Shown in pieces: positions 1 to 9,458 of a stretch of 64,000 nucleotides of DNA. The position numbers and the translations under genes were made by a program. The notes under the pieces are model-generated. The model was not told the DNA's origin. It did not search any database and saw only the letters and a program-made list of their open reading frames with translations. Origin of the DNA: Flavobacteriales bacterium. Lineage in GTDB: Bacteria > Bacteroidota > Bacteroidia > Flavobacteriales > Flavobacteriaceae. Positions within the stretch are counted from its first letter, which is position 1, and every line of letters begins with the position of its first letter. The DNA is taken from contig WTJC01000020.1 of the NCBI GenBank assembly GCA_011525015.1, positions 1-64,000 of the forward strand. Direction: 5' to 3'.

Positions 1-830
1 AAGCGAAGGATGCTGCAGGCAATGAATCAGGTGAAGGCACCACGAGCTTTACAACTACGCAAACGCAGAGCTGTCAAGATCAAGTCATCAACTCAGAAGA
101 CTTTGAATCTGGATGGGGTATTTGGAATGACGGTGGATCTGATGCAAGAAGAAGCAGCAGAGACAGTCAGTATGCGAATTCAGGTGTGTTCACTGTTCGA
201 TTAAGAGATGACACCTCTACTTCAGTCATGTTCACTGATAACTTAGACTTAAGCGGATTCGAGCAATTACAAGTTTCATTCACATATGTCGCGAGAAGTA
301 TGGACAATCCAAATGAAGATTTCTTCTTAGAAGTTTCTACTGATGGAGGTGCCAACTACAGCGTTGTCGAAGAGTGGAATCAAGGAGACGAATTTGTGAA
401 TGGCCCTAGGTACTTCGAGCAAGTTTCGTTCGCTGGAACATTCACATCGAATACACGCTTAAGATTCAGATGTGATGCCTCTGGTAACTCAGATTGGATT
501 TACATTGATGATGTAGAAATCAGCGGATGTGGACCATCTACAGCAGCTCCGATTCTGAATTCAAGTAGTGACTTTGATTTCTCAAGCACATTGGATGCAG
601 AAGATGAAGATGCAGAGATTGTATTATATCCAAATCCTGTTGTGGAGACCTTGAATATTTCAAATCTGCCAGCAGATGCGAGAGTTCAAATCTTCAACTT
701 CGGAGGTCAATTAATCATGGATAAGAAATCTCAAGATCAAATCAACTTAGGATCATTACAAGAAGGCTTGTACTTCGTGAGAATTATTCACGACGGAGAA
801 GTTAGTTCGTATACGATTTCTAAGAAATAA
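1..830 (+). CDS. T9SS-secreted protein, 3' end of gene (5' part outside window)
   Basis: The reading frame is open from position 3 to the TAA at 828-830, so only the last 275 residues are seen. They begin with the end of a fibronectin type III-like module (DAAGNES), followed by a Cys-bounded beta-sandwich of about 150 residues with the CUB/MAM-like pattern EDFESGW ... WIYIDDVEISGC. The last 75 residues form a type A T9SS C-terminal sorting domain: YPNPV, an IFNFGGQ turn, then GLYFVRI. T9SS cargo crosses the inner membrane by Sec and is released or anchored at the cell surface. The catalytic or binding part must lie upstream, so the function is unknown; an extracellular enzyme or adhesin is likely. 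An internal GTG at 186 is not the true start, because the domain continues upstream of it. Confidence 0.85.
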   Translation, partial: AKDAAGNESGEGTTSFTTTQTQSCQDQVINSEDFESGWGIWNDGGSDARRSSRDSQYANSGVFTVRLRDDTSTSVMFTDNLDLSGFEQLQVSFTYVARSMDNPNEDFFLEVSTDGGANYSVVEEWNQGDEFVNGPRYFEQVSFAGTFTSNTRLRFRCDASGNSDWIYIDDVEISGCGPSTAAPILNSSSDFDFSSTLDAEDEDAEIVLYPNPVVETLNISNLPADARVQIFNFGGQLIMDKKSQDQINLGSLQEGLYFVRIIHDGEVSSYTISKK

Positions 831-850
831 GAAACAACAGATTATATACT

Positions 851-880
851 AAAAGCCTCCTTTTTGGAGGCTTTTTTTTT
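851..880 (+). terminator. Rho-independent terminator after the T9SS cargo gene
   Basis: An AAAAGCCTCC arm, a TTTTT loop and a GGAGGCTTTT arm are followed by further T residues, 21 bases after the stop codon at 830. The uninterrupted T run supports termination on the plus strand, which separates this gene from the acylase at 934. Confidence 0.85.
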
Positions 881-933
881 GAAGAGACTTTAATTCATCT
901 GCTTTGCACTAACTTTAGTAAAAATTGCAGAAA

Positions 934-3003
934 ATGAAGAAAGTACAATTCAATACACTGTTGTGGATTGTTGTCTTTGGAGTCTTTTCTTTTTCCAATG
1001 CACAACAAAAAAACTATGAGATTGAAATCGTTCGAGACCAGTGGGGAGTTCCTCATATTTTCGGAGAGACAGATGCGGATGTCGCCTACGGTTTAGCTTG
1101 GGCGCATGCAGAGGATGATTTTAAAACCATACAAGAAGCTTACCTCGCCGGTAATGCCTTACTAAGCCGAAAAAGAGGTTTGAAAGGAGCAGTGGCTGAC
1201 TATGTAGCACAGCTTATAGGTTCAGAAGAAATCGTAAATGAGAAGTACGAATCAGATATCAGTCCTGCTTATAAAACCTTAACTCAAGCGTATGCAGAAG
1301 GGCTTAATCGATATGCGCTTAAGCATCCAAAAGAGGTTATAGACCAAAAGCTTTTTCCAATTACCCCTAAGAAAATGTTACGCTATCAGCAGTTGCAACT
1401 TTTCTTTTTTTCAAGAGGAGATTATTGGGCCTCTAAAATATTGAGCAATCAGCTCGAAGATCCAGAAGAGGTTGAAGACATGAGAGGTTCTAATACCTTC
1501 GCCTTTAACAGCGCTAAAACCAAAGACAATGCAACCTATTTAGCCATCAACACCCATCAACCATTAGACGGACCAGCTTCTTGGTACGAAGCGCATTTAG
1601 TAAGTGAAGAAGGCACCAACATCTTAGGAGCATTATTTGCCGGGTCTCCCAATATTTTAATCGGAGCCAATGAACATTTAGCTTGGTCGCATACCGTGAA
1701 TTATCCCGACAAATTTGATGTATTCAAATTGAAAATGGACCCAAAGAAAAAGCATACCTATTGGGTAGACGGTAAGGCTTATCCACTTGAAGTGCACAAG
1801 GCTAAAGTGTATTTAAGAGTACTGGGAATTCCAATTAAGGTTTCTCGTAAATATTACAAGAGTATGTATGGCCCTACTCTCAAAAATGACAATGGCTATT
1901 ATGCGATGCGCACTCCGGCCTTTTATAACATACAGGCACTTCAGCAGTGGTGGACTATGAACAAAGCCCAAAACTTCACGGCTTTTTACGATGCTCTAAA
2001 AATGAAGGCCATCCCTGGATTTAATATCGGATATGCCGATAAAAATGATACCATTTTTTATATCTCTAATGGACTCATCCCTAAGAGAGCGCCCGGTTAT
2101 AATTGGAAAGAGGTGGTTCCAGGAGACACCAAAAAAACCCTTTGGACAGGCACCTACGATATCGAAGAATTACCTCAGGTTGTGCAGCCCAAAAGTGGTT
2201 ATATCTACAACGCAAATCACAGTCCATTCTACTCCTCTTCTGAGAGCGATAATCCTGTAGCTGAAAACTTCAGCAAAGACATGAATTTCGAAACCTATCA
2301 CAACAATCGTTCGACCCGATTATACGATTTGATTAATGCCTTTGAAGCCATAGGAGATCAGGAATTCAAAACGATTAAATACGACAGGCAGTTTCCGAAA
2401 CCTTTTCAATTCAATTATGTCGATATAAACGCCATAGACTCCATTACAGCGGCGAATTATCCTGAATTGGCCACACTTATCAATGAAATTCAAAACTGGG
2501 ACAGAAAGGCAGATATTGACAGTTACGGGGCAGGAGCATTTGCTTCTTTGTATTTCGAATTACAGAAAATTTATTCGAGCCTGCCTGAGGATAAAAAAGT
2601 AACTGAAGATCAATTGATTACAGCCTTACGACAAGTCAAAGAAGATCTTCAAACGCATTTTGGTGCAGAGCGCATTCAATTAGGCGATTTACATCGTTTA
2701 ATACGAGGCGAAAAAGACATTCCTATTTGGGGTATGCCCGATGTAATTACCGCAATGGGTTCTGTCAAACTTGAAGACGGCCGCAGAAAGGTTGTCAGTG
2801 GAGAATCATACATCGAATTGGTAAAGTTTACTTCAGATGGTGTAGAAATCGAATCGGTGATATCATACGGTTCGAGTGATCATCCAGACTCCCCACATTA
2901 CAATGACCAAATGGAGTTGTATCGCGACTTTAAGACCAAAAAAATGACCTTAGACAAGGCAGAAGTCTATCGCAATGCCAAAAAAATATACCGTCCAGAC
3001 TAG
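934..3003 (+). CDS. Penicillin acylase family Ntn-hydrolase (acylase, AHL-acylase-like)
   Basis: The 689-residue protein starts with a Sec signal peptide ending near SNAQ. I chose the ATG at 934 over the TTG at 925 because MKK followed by a hydrophobic stretch is the normal pattern. Family members are made as one chain that self-cleaves before a Ser, which becomes the N-terminal nucleophile of the beta chain; here that is Ser186 in RGSNTFAF. The alpha part contains RDQWGVPHIFGETDADVAYG, typical of the family, and the C-terminal YNDQMELYRDF segment matches the usual SPHYxDQ motif. It should act in the periplasm on amide bonds of acylated small molecules; relatives cleave penicillins, cephalosporins or N-acyl-homoserine lactones. 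The substrate cannot be told from sequence. A weak TAnnTTTA -7 element lies at 910-917. The gene converges on the lipoprotein ending at 3005. Confidence 0.85.
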   Translation: MKKVQFNTLLWIVVFGVFSFSNAQQKNYEIEIVRDQWGVPHIFGETDADVAYGLAWAHAEDDFKTIQEAYLAGNALLSRKRGLKGAVADYVAQLIGSEEIVNEKYESDISPAYKTLTQAYAEGLNRYALKHPKEVIDQKLFPITPKKMLRYQQLQLFFFSRGDYWASKILSNQLEDPEEVEDMRGSNTFAFNSAKTKDNATYLAINTHQPLDGPASWYEAHLVSEEGTNILGALFAGSPNILIGANEHLAWSHTVNYPDKFDVFKLKMDPKKKHTYWVDGKAYPLEVHKAKVYLRVLGIPIKVSRKYYKSMYGPTLKNDNGYYAMRTPAFYNIQALQQWWTMNKAQNFTAFYDALKMKAIPGFNIGYADKNDTIFYISNGLIPKRAPGYNWKEVVPGDTKKTLWTGTYDIEELPQVVQPKSGYIYNANHSPFYSSSESDNPVAENFSKDMNFETYHNNRSTRLYDLINAFEAIGDQEFKTIKYDRQFPKPFQFNYVDINAIDSITAANYPELATLINEIQNWDRKADIDSYGAGAFASLYFELQKIYSSLPEDKKVTEDQLITALRQVKEDLQTHFGAERIQLGDLHRLIRGEKDIPIWGMPDVITAMGSVKLEDGRRKVVSGESYIELVKFTSDGVEIESVISYGSSDHPDSPHYNDQMELYRDFKTKKMTLDKAEVYRNAKKIYRPD

Positions 3004-3004
3004 A

Positions 3005-3922
3005 TTAGTTTAAGGTACGAAACCCATAAATAGGAGAAAAAGACGAGCTGTTGCCGTCAGAGGTGCGTACTTGCCAATAATAAATCGAATTTGGCTCTAC
3101 ACTCACACCTGCTCTATTTTCAGTTACACCGCCATAACCAGTCACCACAGTGAGATCATCTTTGGTCGGCCCAAAGTACAGGGTGTACAATAAGTCGTCA
3201 TCATCGAGATCGGTAGATTGCCATTCTAACTGCACTTGACCGTTGATAACATCAACAGCAGCTCCGTTTAGAGGCTCAATTGCTACTGCTGGAAAGGGAA
3301 CATGGTTTTCACGCCCATCACCCTCCAAATAAAACGAAAACGTCTCTGATGCTTTCACTAATCCATCTGTAGGGGAAACAGTTTCGACATACCACGAATA
3401 AAGAATATCATGGACCAAATCAACCTCGGTTTGTGTCGCATTTATTCCGTATATACTTTTAGTCTCCTGTTGTTCCTCGTTGGTAATAATTAAATTGTAA
3501 TTACCCACAGAGCCATTGGCATCCCATTCAAATCTTAGTCTACTGTTGAGTTCATCTATGGCCTCTCCTTCTTGACAAGAGGTTTGATTTTCAGGAAAAA
3601 CAAGACTCACTTCTTGCGGTAAGGCTCCAAAGTTTGCAGTGATTTCGTAATCTTTAAACATCACAATATTGATGGTTTCGCTTTGAGAGGAGAATCCATC
3701 CCAACTCACAAATCCATAATTGGAATTTGGGGTAGCAGTGACTTCCACCTGGGTTCCTTTTTCGTAAGTTCCCCCAGAGGTCGAAACAGTCCCTCCAGTT
3801 GAAGCATTAACGACTAGTTTGAATGTCTCCGTATCAGAAGAACCTCCTCCGCCTTCAGAGCTACAGCTTAGAATTAAGCCAAAGAAAAACAAAACAGTAA
3901 ATAACCTTAATGATGTTTTCAT
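3005..3922 (-). CDS. Lipoprotein with InlB B-repeat-like and fibronectin-like domains
   Basis: The 305-residue protein has a lipoprotein signal with lipobox LILSC (Cys20) followed by a Gly/Ser linker. Residues about 34-100 form a divergent InlB B-repeat module (GGTVSTSGGTYEKGTQVEVTA ... FVSWDG ... ITANF). The remainder looks like two beta-sandwich modules with LEWQSTDLDDDDLLYTLYFG and IYYWQVRTSDG, the fibronectin-like pattern common in Bacteroidota surface lipoproteins. There is no catalytic motif, so a structural or binding role at the outer membrane is most likely. Its ATG overlaps the stop of the DUF1501 gene by 4 bases (ATGA), which suggests translational coupling and a shared job with the DUF1501/DUF1800 pair. 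Confidence 0.8.
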   Translation of the reverse strand: MKTSLRLFTVLFFFGLILSCSSEGGGGSSDTETFKLVVNASTGGTVSTSGGTYEKGTQVEVTATPNSNYGFVSWDGFSSQSETINIVMFKDYEITANFGALPQEVSLVFPENQTSCQEGEAIDELNSRLRFEWDANGSVGNYNLIITNEEQQETKSIYGINATQTEVDLVHDILYSWYVETVSPTDGLVKASETFSFYLEGDGRENHVPFPAVAIEPLNGAAVDVINGQVQLEWQSTDLDDDDLLYTLYFGPTKDDLTVVTGYGGVTENRAGVSVEPNSIYYWQVRTSDGNSSSFSPIYGFRTLN

Positions 3923-6021
3923 GACTTCACAACTTTAATTGTTTTATTGACCTCTTGACTCTTGAGTTGTATGTAATACAAGCCGCGACTTTTGTTTGAC
4001 ATGGCCAGCTTACAGGTTCTGTTGTAGGGGATTTCTAAAAATCCTTCTTCGACAAAACCGCTTCCTGTTGAATTGAAAATTTTATATGACAATTGGCTGT
4101 CTTCTCCTGGTATGTACATAAACAATTCTTGGCCCACCGGGTTCGGATAGTATCGAACTTCTGCAGATACAAACACACTTTCTTCATAGATGCCTTGACA
4201 ATCTTGAGGCGTGTGAATTCGTATGTTATTCATTCCTGTTTCTAAGGGTAGCTCGATTTTTTGTTCATTGGTCGTAAACTGATTCCCGTTAACTTCAACA
4301 AAATAGAGATTTGAACCTGAGAGATTGGCTGTAAATAAACGCTCGTTCATGGAAACCGAAGACCGGGTTGTAAATACGGGCGGCTCATCGATATTCAATT
4401 CAAATTTCTGACTGTAGTCGTCTTCTCCTTCTACGGTGAACGTCAAGGTGTAGATTCCAACGCCCAGTTGACTTATAGCGAGTTGATGATCATTATCTGC
4501 GTTTAGGCTATAGTTTTGCGCTGTTTCGGCAATACTGAGATTGTAATTGATATCCTTTCGAACCACAGCAATATTGATTTGACCGTTTTGTTTTCCGGCG
4601 CAACTGTTACTGACGGTTTCAATGATATAATTGTCAACGGCAAGACCAAAAACTTCGCAGCCATCTAAATTGACTACTGCTCCAAGTGGGGTGTCTGGGC
4701 ATAAATCGAATTCATCAGGTACGCCGTCTTGATCGCTATCGGGAAGCTCTGTTTTGATAATTGCAACCTCGTCAAAATCTCTCTTTAATACCGTCTGTGC
4801 AGTACCGTCGTCTTCGTGAAGCCATTGATTGATTACTGACTTATAAATTTGTCTGAAGTCAAATTCTGAAGGCAGATTATCTTGATAGGTAAAGTTCGGA
4901 TCAATTTGCGGGTTACTCCCTAAAATATTTGAATTCACCTTGTTTCCAACAACAAAAAGAGGAGCAGCAGTTCCGTGATCTGTTCCATTGGCACCGTTTG
5001 CAATAATGGTTCTACCGAATTCAGAATAGGTCATTAAAAGCACATCATCACTTCGGTTACTGTAATCCATATTACGCATAAACGTATGAACGGCCTTGTC
5101 AATTTCACCGAGTAGATAGGCGTGCTGCCCTTGAGTGGTGTCATTGACATCAACCTGGTTGTCATGAGTATCGAAGCCTCCAAAGCTTACGAGATATACT
5201 CGGGTATTGAGTCCGCCATCAATCAGTTTGGTGATAATGTCAAATTGCCTTCCTAGGTAGTTGTTGTTGTACCCGTATCTGGTAAATCCACCTCGATGCG
5301 CGTCTTTGACAACATCCCCATAATCATTGGTTTGCCTTGTCATTAAATCGATATAACTCAATTTATCACCAGTGTGGGTCTCGGGATAGTTATCTTGAAA
5401 ATCTTCTAGAAGACGCTGAAAATCATCAGGGTTTTGGGCGATATAACTCGTAAAATAATTATCTCCTGTAAACAACAAGGAGTTACTTCCGCTAAGTTCA
5501 ATAGAGAGCGGATGCGGATACTGATCGTTGGGATATTGCTCAGGATATTGCGGATGGCGTTCTTCTAAATATCTACCCATCCAACCTGAGGTAAAATACT
5601 CATCTGAGTTCGATGCAGACTCCCAAATATCCATTGATCTAAAGTGAGAGAAGTCAGGGTTTGGATAGCCTACGTTTTGAACGATTTTCAGTCTACTCTC
5701 ATCGAAGAGATCTTTAAAACCTGTCATTGCCGTATGCAAACCTAAATCGTGATTTTGTAAATCGATTACTTTGTTTTCGGGCAGATAAATGTTAGAGCGT
5801 ACTGATGTAATTCCATCCATTTGGTCCAGCGGAATAACGGTATTTAGACCGTCATTTCCACCGTTCATTTTTAACAACACTAATATTCGTCCGGAATTAG
5901 AGGTGTCTGACAACCAACTGTCGAGCGCTCCAAATGGCTGAGAATCCCTCAAAAAAGAAGGTAGAAAGGCCGGCATTGCCATGGCGTGACTTAACTGATG
6001 TAAAAAGTTCCTTCTATCCAT
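3919..6021 (-). CDS. DUF1501 family protein with Tat-like signal and T9SS sorting domain
   Basis: I start this at the ATG at 6021 (700 residues), 7 bases after the DUF1800 stop, because it opens with MDRRNFLHQL, a twin-arginine-like signal typical of DUF1501 proteins. The upstream ATG at 6105 would overlap DUF1800 and bury the signal. The DUF1501 domain spans about residues 30-430 (LVLLKMNGGNDGLN, SFGGFDTHDNQ, TYSEFGRTI, NGTDHGTAAP), a fold related to alkaline phosphatases and sulfatases. Then come a thrombospondin type 3-like calcium segment (DSDQDGVPDEFDLCPDTP), a beta-sandwich, and a C-terminal T9SS sorting domain with YYPNPVGQE ... RGLYYIQLKS. It should be exported and attached outside the cell. 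Family function is unknown, though DUF1501 and DUF1800 genes are regularly paired. Confidence 0.85.
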   Translation of the reverse strand: MDRRNFLHQLSHAMAMPAFLPSFLRDSQPFGALDSWLSDTSNSGRILVLLKMNGGNDGLNTVIPLDQMDGITSVRSNIYLPENKVIDLQNHDLGLHTAMTGFKDLFDESRLKIVQNVGYPNPDFSHFRSMDIWESASNSDEYFTSGWMGRYLEERHPQYPEQYPNDQYPHPLSIELSGSNSLLFTGDNYFTSYIAQNPDDFQRLLEDFQDNYPETHTGDKLSYIDLMTRQTNDYGDVVKDAHRGGFTRYGYNNNYLGRQFDIITKLIDGGLNTRVYLVSFGGFDTHDNQVDVNDTTQGQHAYLLGEIDKAVHTFMRNMDYSNRSDDVLLMTYSEFGRTIIANGANGTDHGTAAPLFVVGNKVNSNILGSNPQIDPNFTYQDNLPSEFDFRQIYKSVINQWLHEDDGTAQTVLKRDFDEVAIIKTELPDSDQDGVPDEFDLCPDTPLGAVVNLDGCEVFGLAVDNYIIETVSNSCAGKQNGQINIAVVRKDINYNLSIAETAQNYSLNADNDHQLAISQLGVGIYTLTFTVEGEDDYSQKFELNIDEPPVFTTRSSVSMNERLFTANLSGSNLYFVEVNGNQFTTNEQKIELPLETGMNNIRIHTPQDCQGIYEESVFVSAEVRYYPNPVGQELFMYIPGEDSQLSYKIFNSTGSGFVEEGFLEIPYNRTCKLAMSNKSRGLYYIQLKSQEVNKTIKVVKS

Positions 6022-6028
6022 AGTAGAC

Positions 6029-7858
6029 CTAATAGAGTTGATATTCAGAGAGTTCAAAAAGCTGAGAAAACAATCGATCTGTTCGTTGTCTAATGGCGTT
6101 TCCATTCGAAATACTGGGGTCTTGTAAATAGGCGCCTACGTATTCTTGCCAGTGTTCAGGGCTGGCCCCCTCTAAGGTGTAATCGATGATGCGCTGTTTA
6201 GAGCTCGCCTCAATACTTGTAGTATAGTTACGCTCTAGAAATTCATCGACTAATGCGTTGATATCTGTTGGATTTTCAAAGGTGTTTAGGTAGTAATATA
6301 AATTTTTTCTAATGTGTACACCGTCTGCTAAGTAATGTCCCCATTGTGCCCTACTTTCAGTGTATTGCTTTCTGCTGACAAGCGAAGAGGTGTTGATCCA
6401 AAACCGGTCGTAAACAGGGGTTTGATAAAAGGCCGGCCAACCTGAAACACTTGGCGGATCGTTGATTCGCATTCCTTGATTACCCATGACCCATCCCAAA
6501 TAGTGAAAGTGGTAAAAAGATCGCGATAATTCTGTTTGCAACTTTGCAAAAGAAGGGTGTGCAGGGTTTTCAGAGAAATGAGTTTCTGTAGAACCGTCCC
6601 AGTGTACCATATCTCCATAAAAGAGGTTAAGCTCCTTTTGCATTCCCATGACATAATCTAAAGGTGGCTTTATTAATGAAGCTCTAAATACAGGATCAAA
6701 AAAGTGTTCACTGCTCAGCAGTACTTTAAGCGGTTCGATGATGGAGTAATTATTGTCCCTCATGATTTGTGCTAAGGGTCTAATAATTTGCGCTTCAACC
6801 GCCTCAGTTGTTTGAGGATAGACAAAGTATTGATATAATCTACGACACAAGTATATCGCTGCCTCTTCTGTATTGAAAAGCATGTCGATGGCCTCGTTTA
6901 ATTCTTGCCTTCCGTTCTGACCATTTCGACCCTGAATAAGGGTGTTATTGTAAAATTCAGAAAATTGCTTATCGCCTAAATCGTGGTTACCTGCATTGAA
7001 ATAAACCACAGGATCTGCACCAGGTTCAAACACCATTTCATTGTAATCGCAATACCAACCTACTAAGAGTCTAGCCATAGATCTCACATCCTCTTCGGTA
7101 TATTGAGCGAAAGGTCTTTTTCCTACGGTAAAAAGCTCCTGAACTTCTCGCGCATAATTCTCATCAGGAGTGTACTTGTCGCTGTATTGCAAATTCAAAT
7201 AGAAAAGCATGGCCGGTTCAAGGGTCATATCGTAAATGAACTGTTTGTAGCTGCCAAAACAGGAATCAAAGATGAGTTTGGTGTATGAATAGGTTCCTTT
7301 GTGACCTAGTGGGTCACCTGGTAGTGTAGGAACGAGTTGGTGCAAAAAGAACCAGAGCTTCCAGTGTATACTCGTATTTTGTATGTAGACTTTTCCGTAA
7401 AACCAAGATTCAATGGCATTGTTGCGCTCTCCTCCAAACTGCTCTCCGTTTGTAGTGCTATATCCTCTTTCTATGAAGGGTTCACCTGGAGCAACATCTT
7501 CACTTTCAAAGTAATTGTTGTAATCAGACTGACTTATTTCGTGAAAATAGTTGTTGACTGGTTGTGACCAAGTCTCAGGAGTAAATAACAAATCAATGAT
7601 TTCAGAAAGGGATTTGTTTTTTACTTCATTGACATGCTGATGTGAAATTCCTACAAGTGTTCGATTGAGCAAATGATTTTTAGCAGCTGAATCAAAATCT
7701 CCTGTAAATGGTGCTAAGCTGAAATTTTGAAGATCATTAATCCTATCCCTTCCTATCGTTTTAGCGCCAGAAGGAATCTTTTTTTGATCTTCAGCATAGG
7801 CCTTTTCGACATCGAGAATTTCTTCAGTATAACCTTTTGCTCTAAATGGAGGTTTCAT
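6029..7858 (-). CDS. DUF1800 family protein
   Basis: The 609-residue protein carries the DUF1800 signature PDENYAREVQELFTVGK near residues 230-250 and the later ISNGNAIRQRTDRL region near its C-terminus. No signal peptide is visible: the N-terminus MKPPFRAKGYTEEILDVEKA is charged. The frame upstream closes with an in-frame TAG a few codons before the ATG, so no longer start can supply a signal. Family function is unknown. It is the first gene of a three-gene operon with DUF1501 and an InlB-like lipoprotein. Since both partners are exported, this protein is either cytoplasmic or carried out as a complex with the Tat-type DUF1501 protein; the second option is inference. A perfect inverted repeat lies just upstream of the start. 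Confidence 0.85.
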   Translation of the reverse strand: MKPPFRAKGYTEEILDVEKAYAEDQKKIPSGAKTIGRDRINDLQNFSLAPFTGDFDSAAKNHLLNRTLVGISHQHVNEVKNKSLSEIIDLLFTPETWSQPVNNYFHEISQSDYNNYFESEDVAPGEPFIERGYSTTNGEQFGGERNNAIESWFYGKVYIQNTSIHWKLWFFLHQLVPTLPGDPLGHKGTYSYTKLIFDSCFGSYKQFIYDMTLEPAMLFYLNLQYSDKYTPDENYAREVQELFTVGKRPFAQYTEEDVRSMARLLVGWYCDYNEMVFEPGADPVVYFNAGNHDLGDKQFSEFYNNTLIQGRNGQNGRQELNEAIDMLFNTEEAAIYLCRRLYQYFVYPQTTEAVEAQIIRPLAQIMRDNNYSIIEPLKVLLSSEHFFDPVFRASLIKPPLDYVMGMQKELNLFYGDMVHWDGSTETHFSENPAHPSFAKLQTELSRSFYHFHYLGWVMGNQGMRINDPPSVSGWPAFYQTPVYDRFWINTSSLVSRKQYTESRAQWGHYLADGVHIRKNLYYYLNTFENPTDINALVDEFLERNYTTSIEASSKQRIIDYTLEGASPEHWQEYVGAYLQDPSISNGNAIRQRTDRLFSQLFELSEYQLY

Positions 7859-7878
7859 TATTATCGTATAACTTATGC

Positions 7879-7895
7879 TCTAGATTAAATCTAGA
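7879..7895. promoter_or_regulatory. Perfect 8-1-8 inverted repeat upstream of the DUF1800 operon
   Basis: TCTAGATT, one A, then AATCTAGA form a perfect palindrome 21-37 bases upstream of the DUF1800 start codon. On the minus strand it contains TAGATTTA, which resembles the Bacteroidota -7 element TAnnTTTG. It may be an operator over the promoter or a 5' leader hairpin. No clear -33 TTG is seen at the expected distance. Confidence 0.4.
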
Positions 7896-7986
7896 AAGGG
7901 GGTTTATTATTAGACACATGAAGATACTAAATCCCTATCAAAAGACCACTTTATTGTTGTGATTCGCAAAAAGCAAGTGGTCAGTT

Positions 7987-9303
7987 TTATGGTTTTGGGA
8001 GTTCAACAATGAATCGAGCTCCTTCATTAGGATTGCTTTCAACAGAAACATTTCCTTGGTATAAATCGACTATTTTTTTGACAATAGCCAGACCAACTCC
8101 AGTTGAGTCTTTTTCTTGTCTAAGGGTTTGAAATATTTCAAATATCTTTTTTTGGTATTTTTCTGCTATACCTTTACCGTTGTCTTGTACAGAAATTTTG
8201 ATTTTATCTACAGAAGTAGAGCCTTTAATTTTAACGATTCCTCTTTTTTGATCGGCATACTTAAAAGCATTTGACAATAAATTTTGCATCAATTGTTCAA
8301 AGTGGGTCTTGTTTCCTATAAGTTCAAGATCGGGTTCAATGGCTATTTTTAATGCGATATGCTCAGGAGTTTGATTATTCAAAATCACTTGGTCTACAAC
8401 TGATTGAAGTGTAAACTTGTCAAAGGAATTAAAACTGATATCAATACTTGAGAAATTCAAAATATTGGTAATCATATTTTCCATATACTCAATGGTATTC
8501 TCTATGAGTTCAATGTGATTAGCAGTTTCACTGTTGACCAAATCTTTGGTGTCTTCTTTAATCCAGTGAAAAAGTGCTGACATTGAACGCAGCGGAGATT
8601 TTAAATCATGAGATACCACATGTGCATACTGTTCTAACTCCTTGTTTCGTTGCACTAATTTTTTGTAGAGATCCTGTGTTTGCCGCTCTGCCCTAGTGAG
8701 TTTTCTCAAATAAATGGCATTGTCAAGTTGTGCAGCAATTAATTGCGCAATATTGTTTAAGGTATGCAGTTGATCTTGATTGAAATAACTTTTCGGCGGA
8801 GCCTCCGAGTCAATAATACCAATAACCTTACCTTCTACGACCACAGGCACTGTGATTTCTGAGAAGTTATTTTCAATATCTACGATGTATCTATCGTCTT
8901 TAGAAGTGTCGTGAATGAGTTCAGGCTCACCTGTTTTGGCTACGGTACCCACTATGCCATTACCTATAGGAATTGTCAATAAATTTACAATCTCACCGTC
9001 ATATATTTTTTCGCCATAAGCAGCAATTTGGGTAAGCACTTCATTTTCATGATCAACCAAATAAAAAATACAATCGTCACAGTTTAAATATTGGGCAATA
9101 CTATTAATAACATTCCAAGTAATCTCCTCATATTTAGTCAGGCCTAGAATCTTATTAGTAATCTCATTGTAGATGTTGATTTCATTGGAGTCACCTACAG
9201 CATTTTTCAGTATAGAAAGTTCTATTTCAGCACGCTTTCGCTTGAGGACCTCTCGGTTAAGTTCCTCTTGCAGATTTACATATGAAGATGTTTCACTCAT
9301 CAA
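7987..9303 (-). CDS. GAF-domain sensor histidine kinase
   Basis: The 438-residue protein has no membrane segment. Residues about 10-35 are a short coiled coil and 45-195 a GAF domain. A second helical linker at 200-225 leads to the HisKA domain with phospho-acceptor His232 in YAHVVSHDLKSPLRSM. The HATPase domain follows with its N box (QNLLSNAFKYA), G1 box (DNGKGIAEKY), F region (IFEIFQTL) and G2 box (STGVGLAIV). It should be a soluble kinase that senses a small ligand or redox state through GAF and autophosphorylates on His. No response regulator is adjacent, so its partner is elsewhere. It shares a 155-base intergenic region with the divergent gene at 9459 and lies 128 bases upstream of DUF1800 on the same strand, too far to infer co-transcription. 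Confidence 0.9.
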   Translation of the reverse strand: MMSETSSYVNLQEELNREVLKRKRAEIELSILKNAVGDSNEINIYNEITNKILGLTKYEEITWNVINSIAQYLNCDDCIFYLVDHENEVLTQIAAYGEKIYDGEIVNLLTIPIGNGIVGTVAKTGEPELIHDTSKDDRYIVDIENNFSEITVPVVVEGKVIGIIDSEAPPKSYFNQDQLHTLNNIAQLIAAQLDNAIYLRKLTRAERQTQDLYKKLVQRNKELEQYAHVVSHDLKSPLRSMSALFHWIKEDTKDLVNSETANHIELIENTIEYMENMITNILNFSSIDISFNSFDKFTLQSVVDQVILNNQTPEHIALKIAIEPDLELIGNKTHFEQLMQNLLSNAFKYADQKRGIVKIKGSTSVDKIKISVQDNGKGIAEKYQKKIFEIFQTLRQEKDSTGVGLAIVKKIVDLYQGNVSVESNPNEGARFIVELPKP

Positions 9304-9458
9304 AGCTGGAGTTCAGAACACAAGTAAATGAATCTGATGAGAGATATAATATACTTGTTTAGGTATTAGTTAGTCTGTAATTATACGCAATTTACGAAAA
9401 TTTCACCGGGCCGTTTATCGAATAAACTTTTGCTTATCTTGCGGCCAAATCAGCGCAT

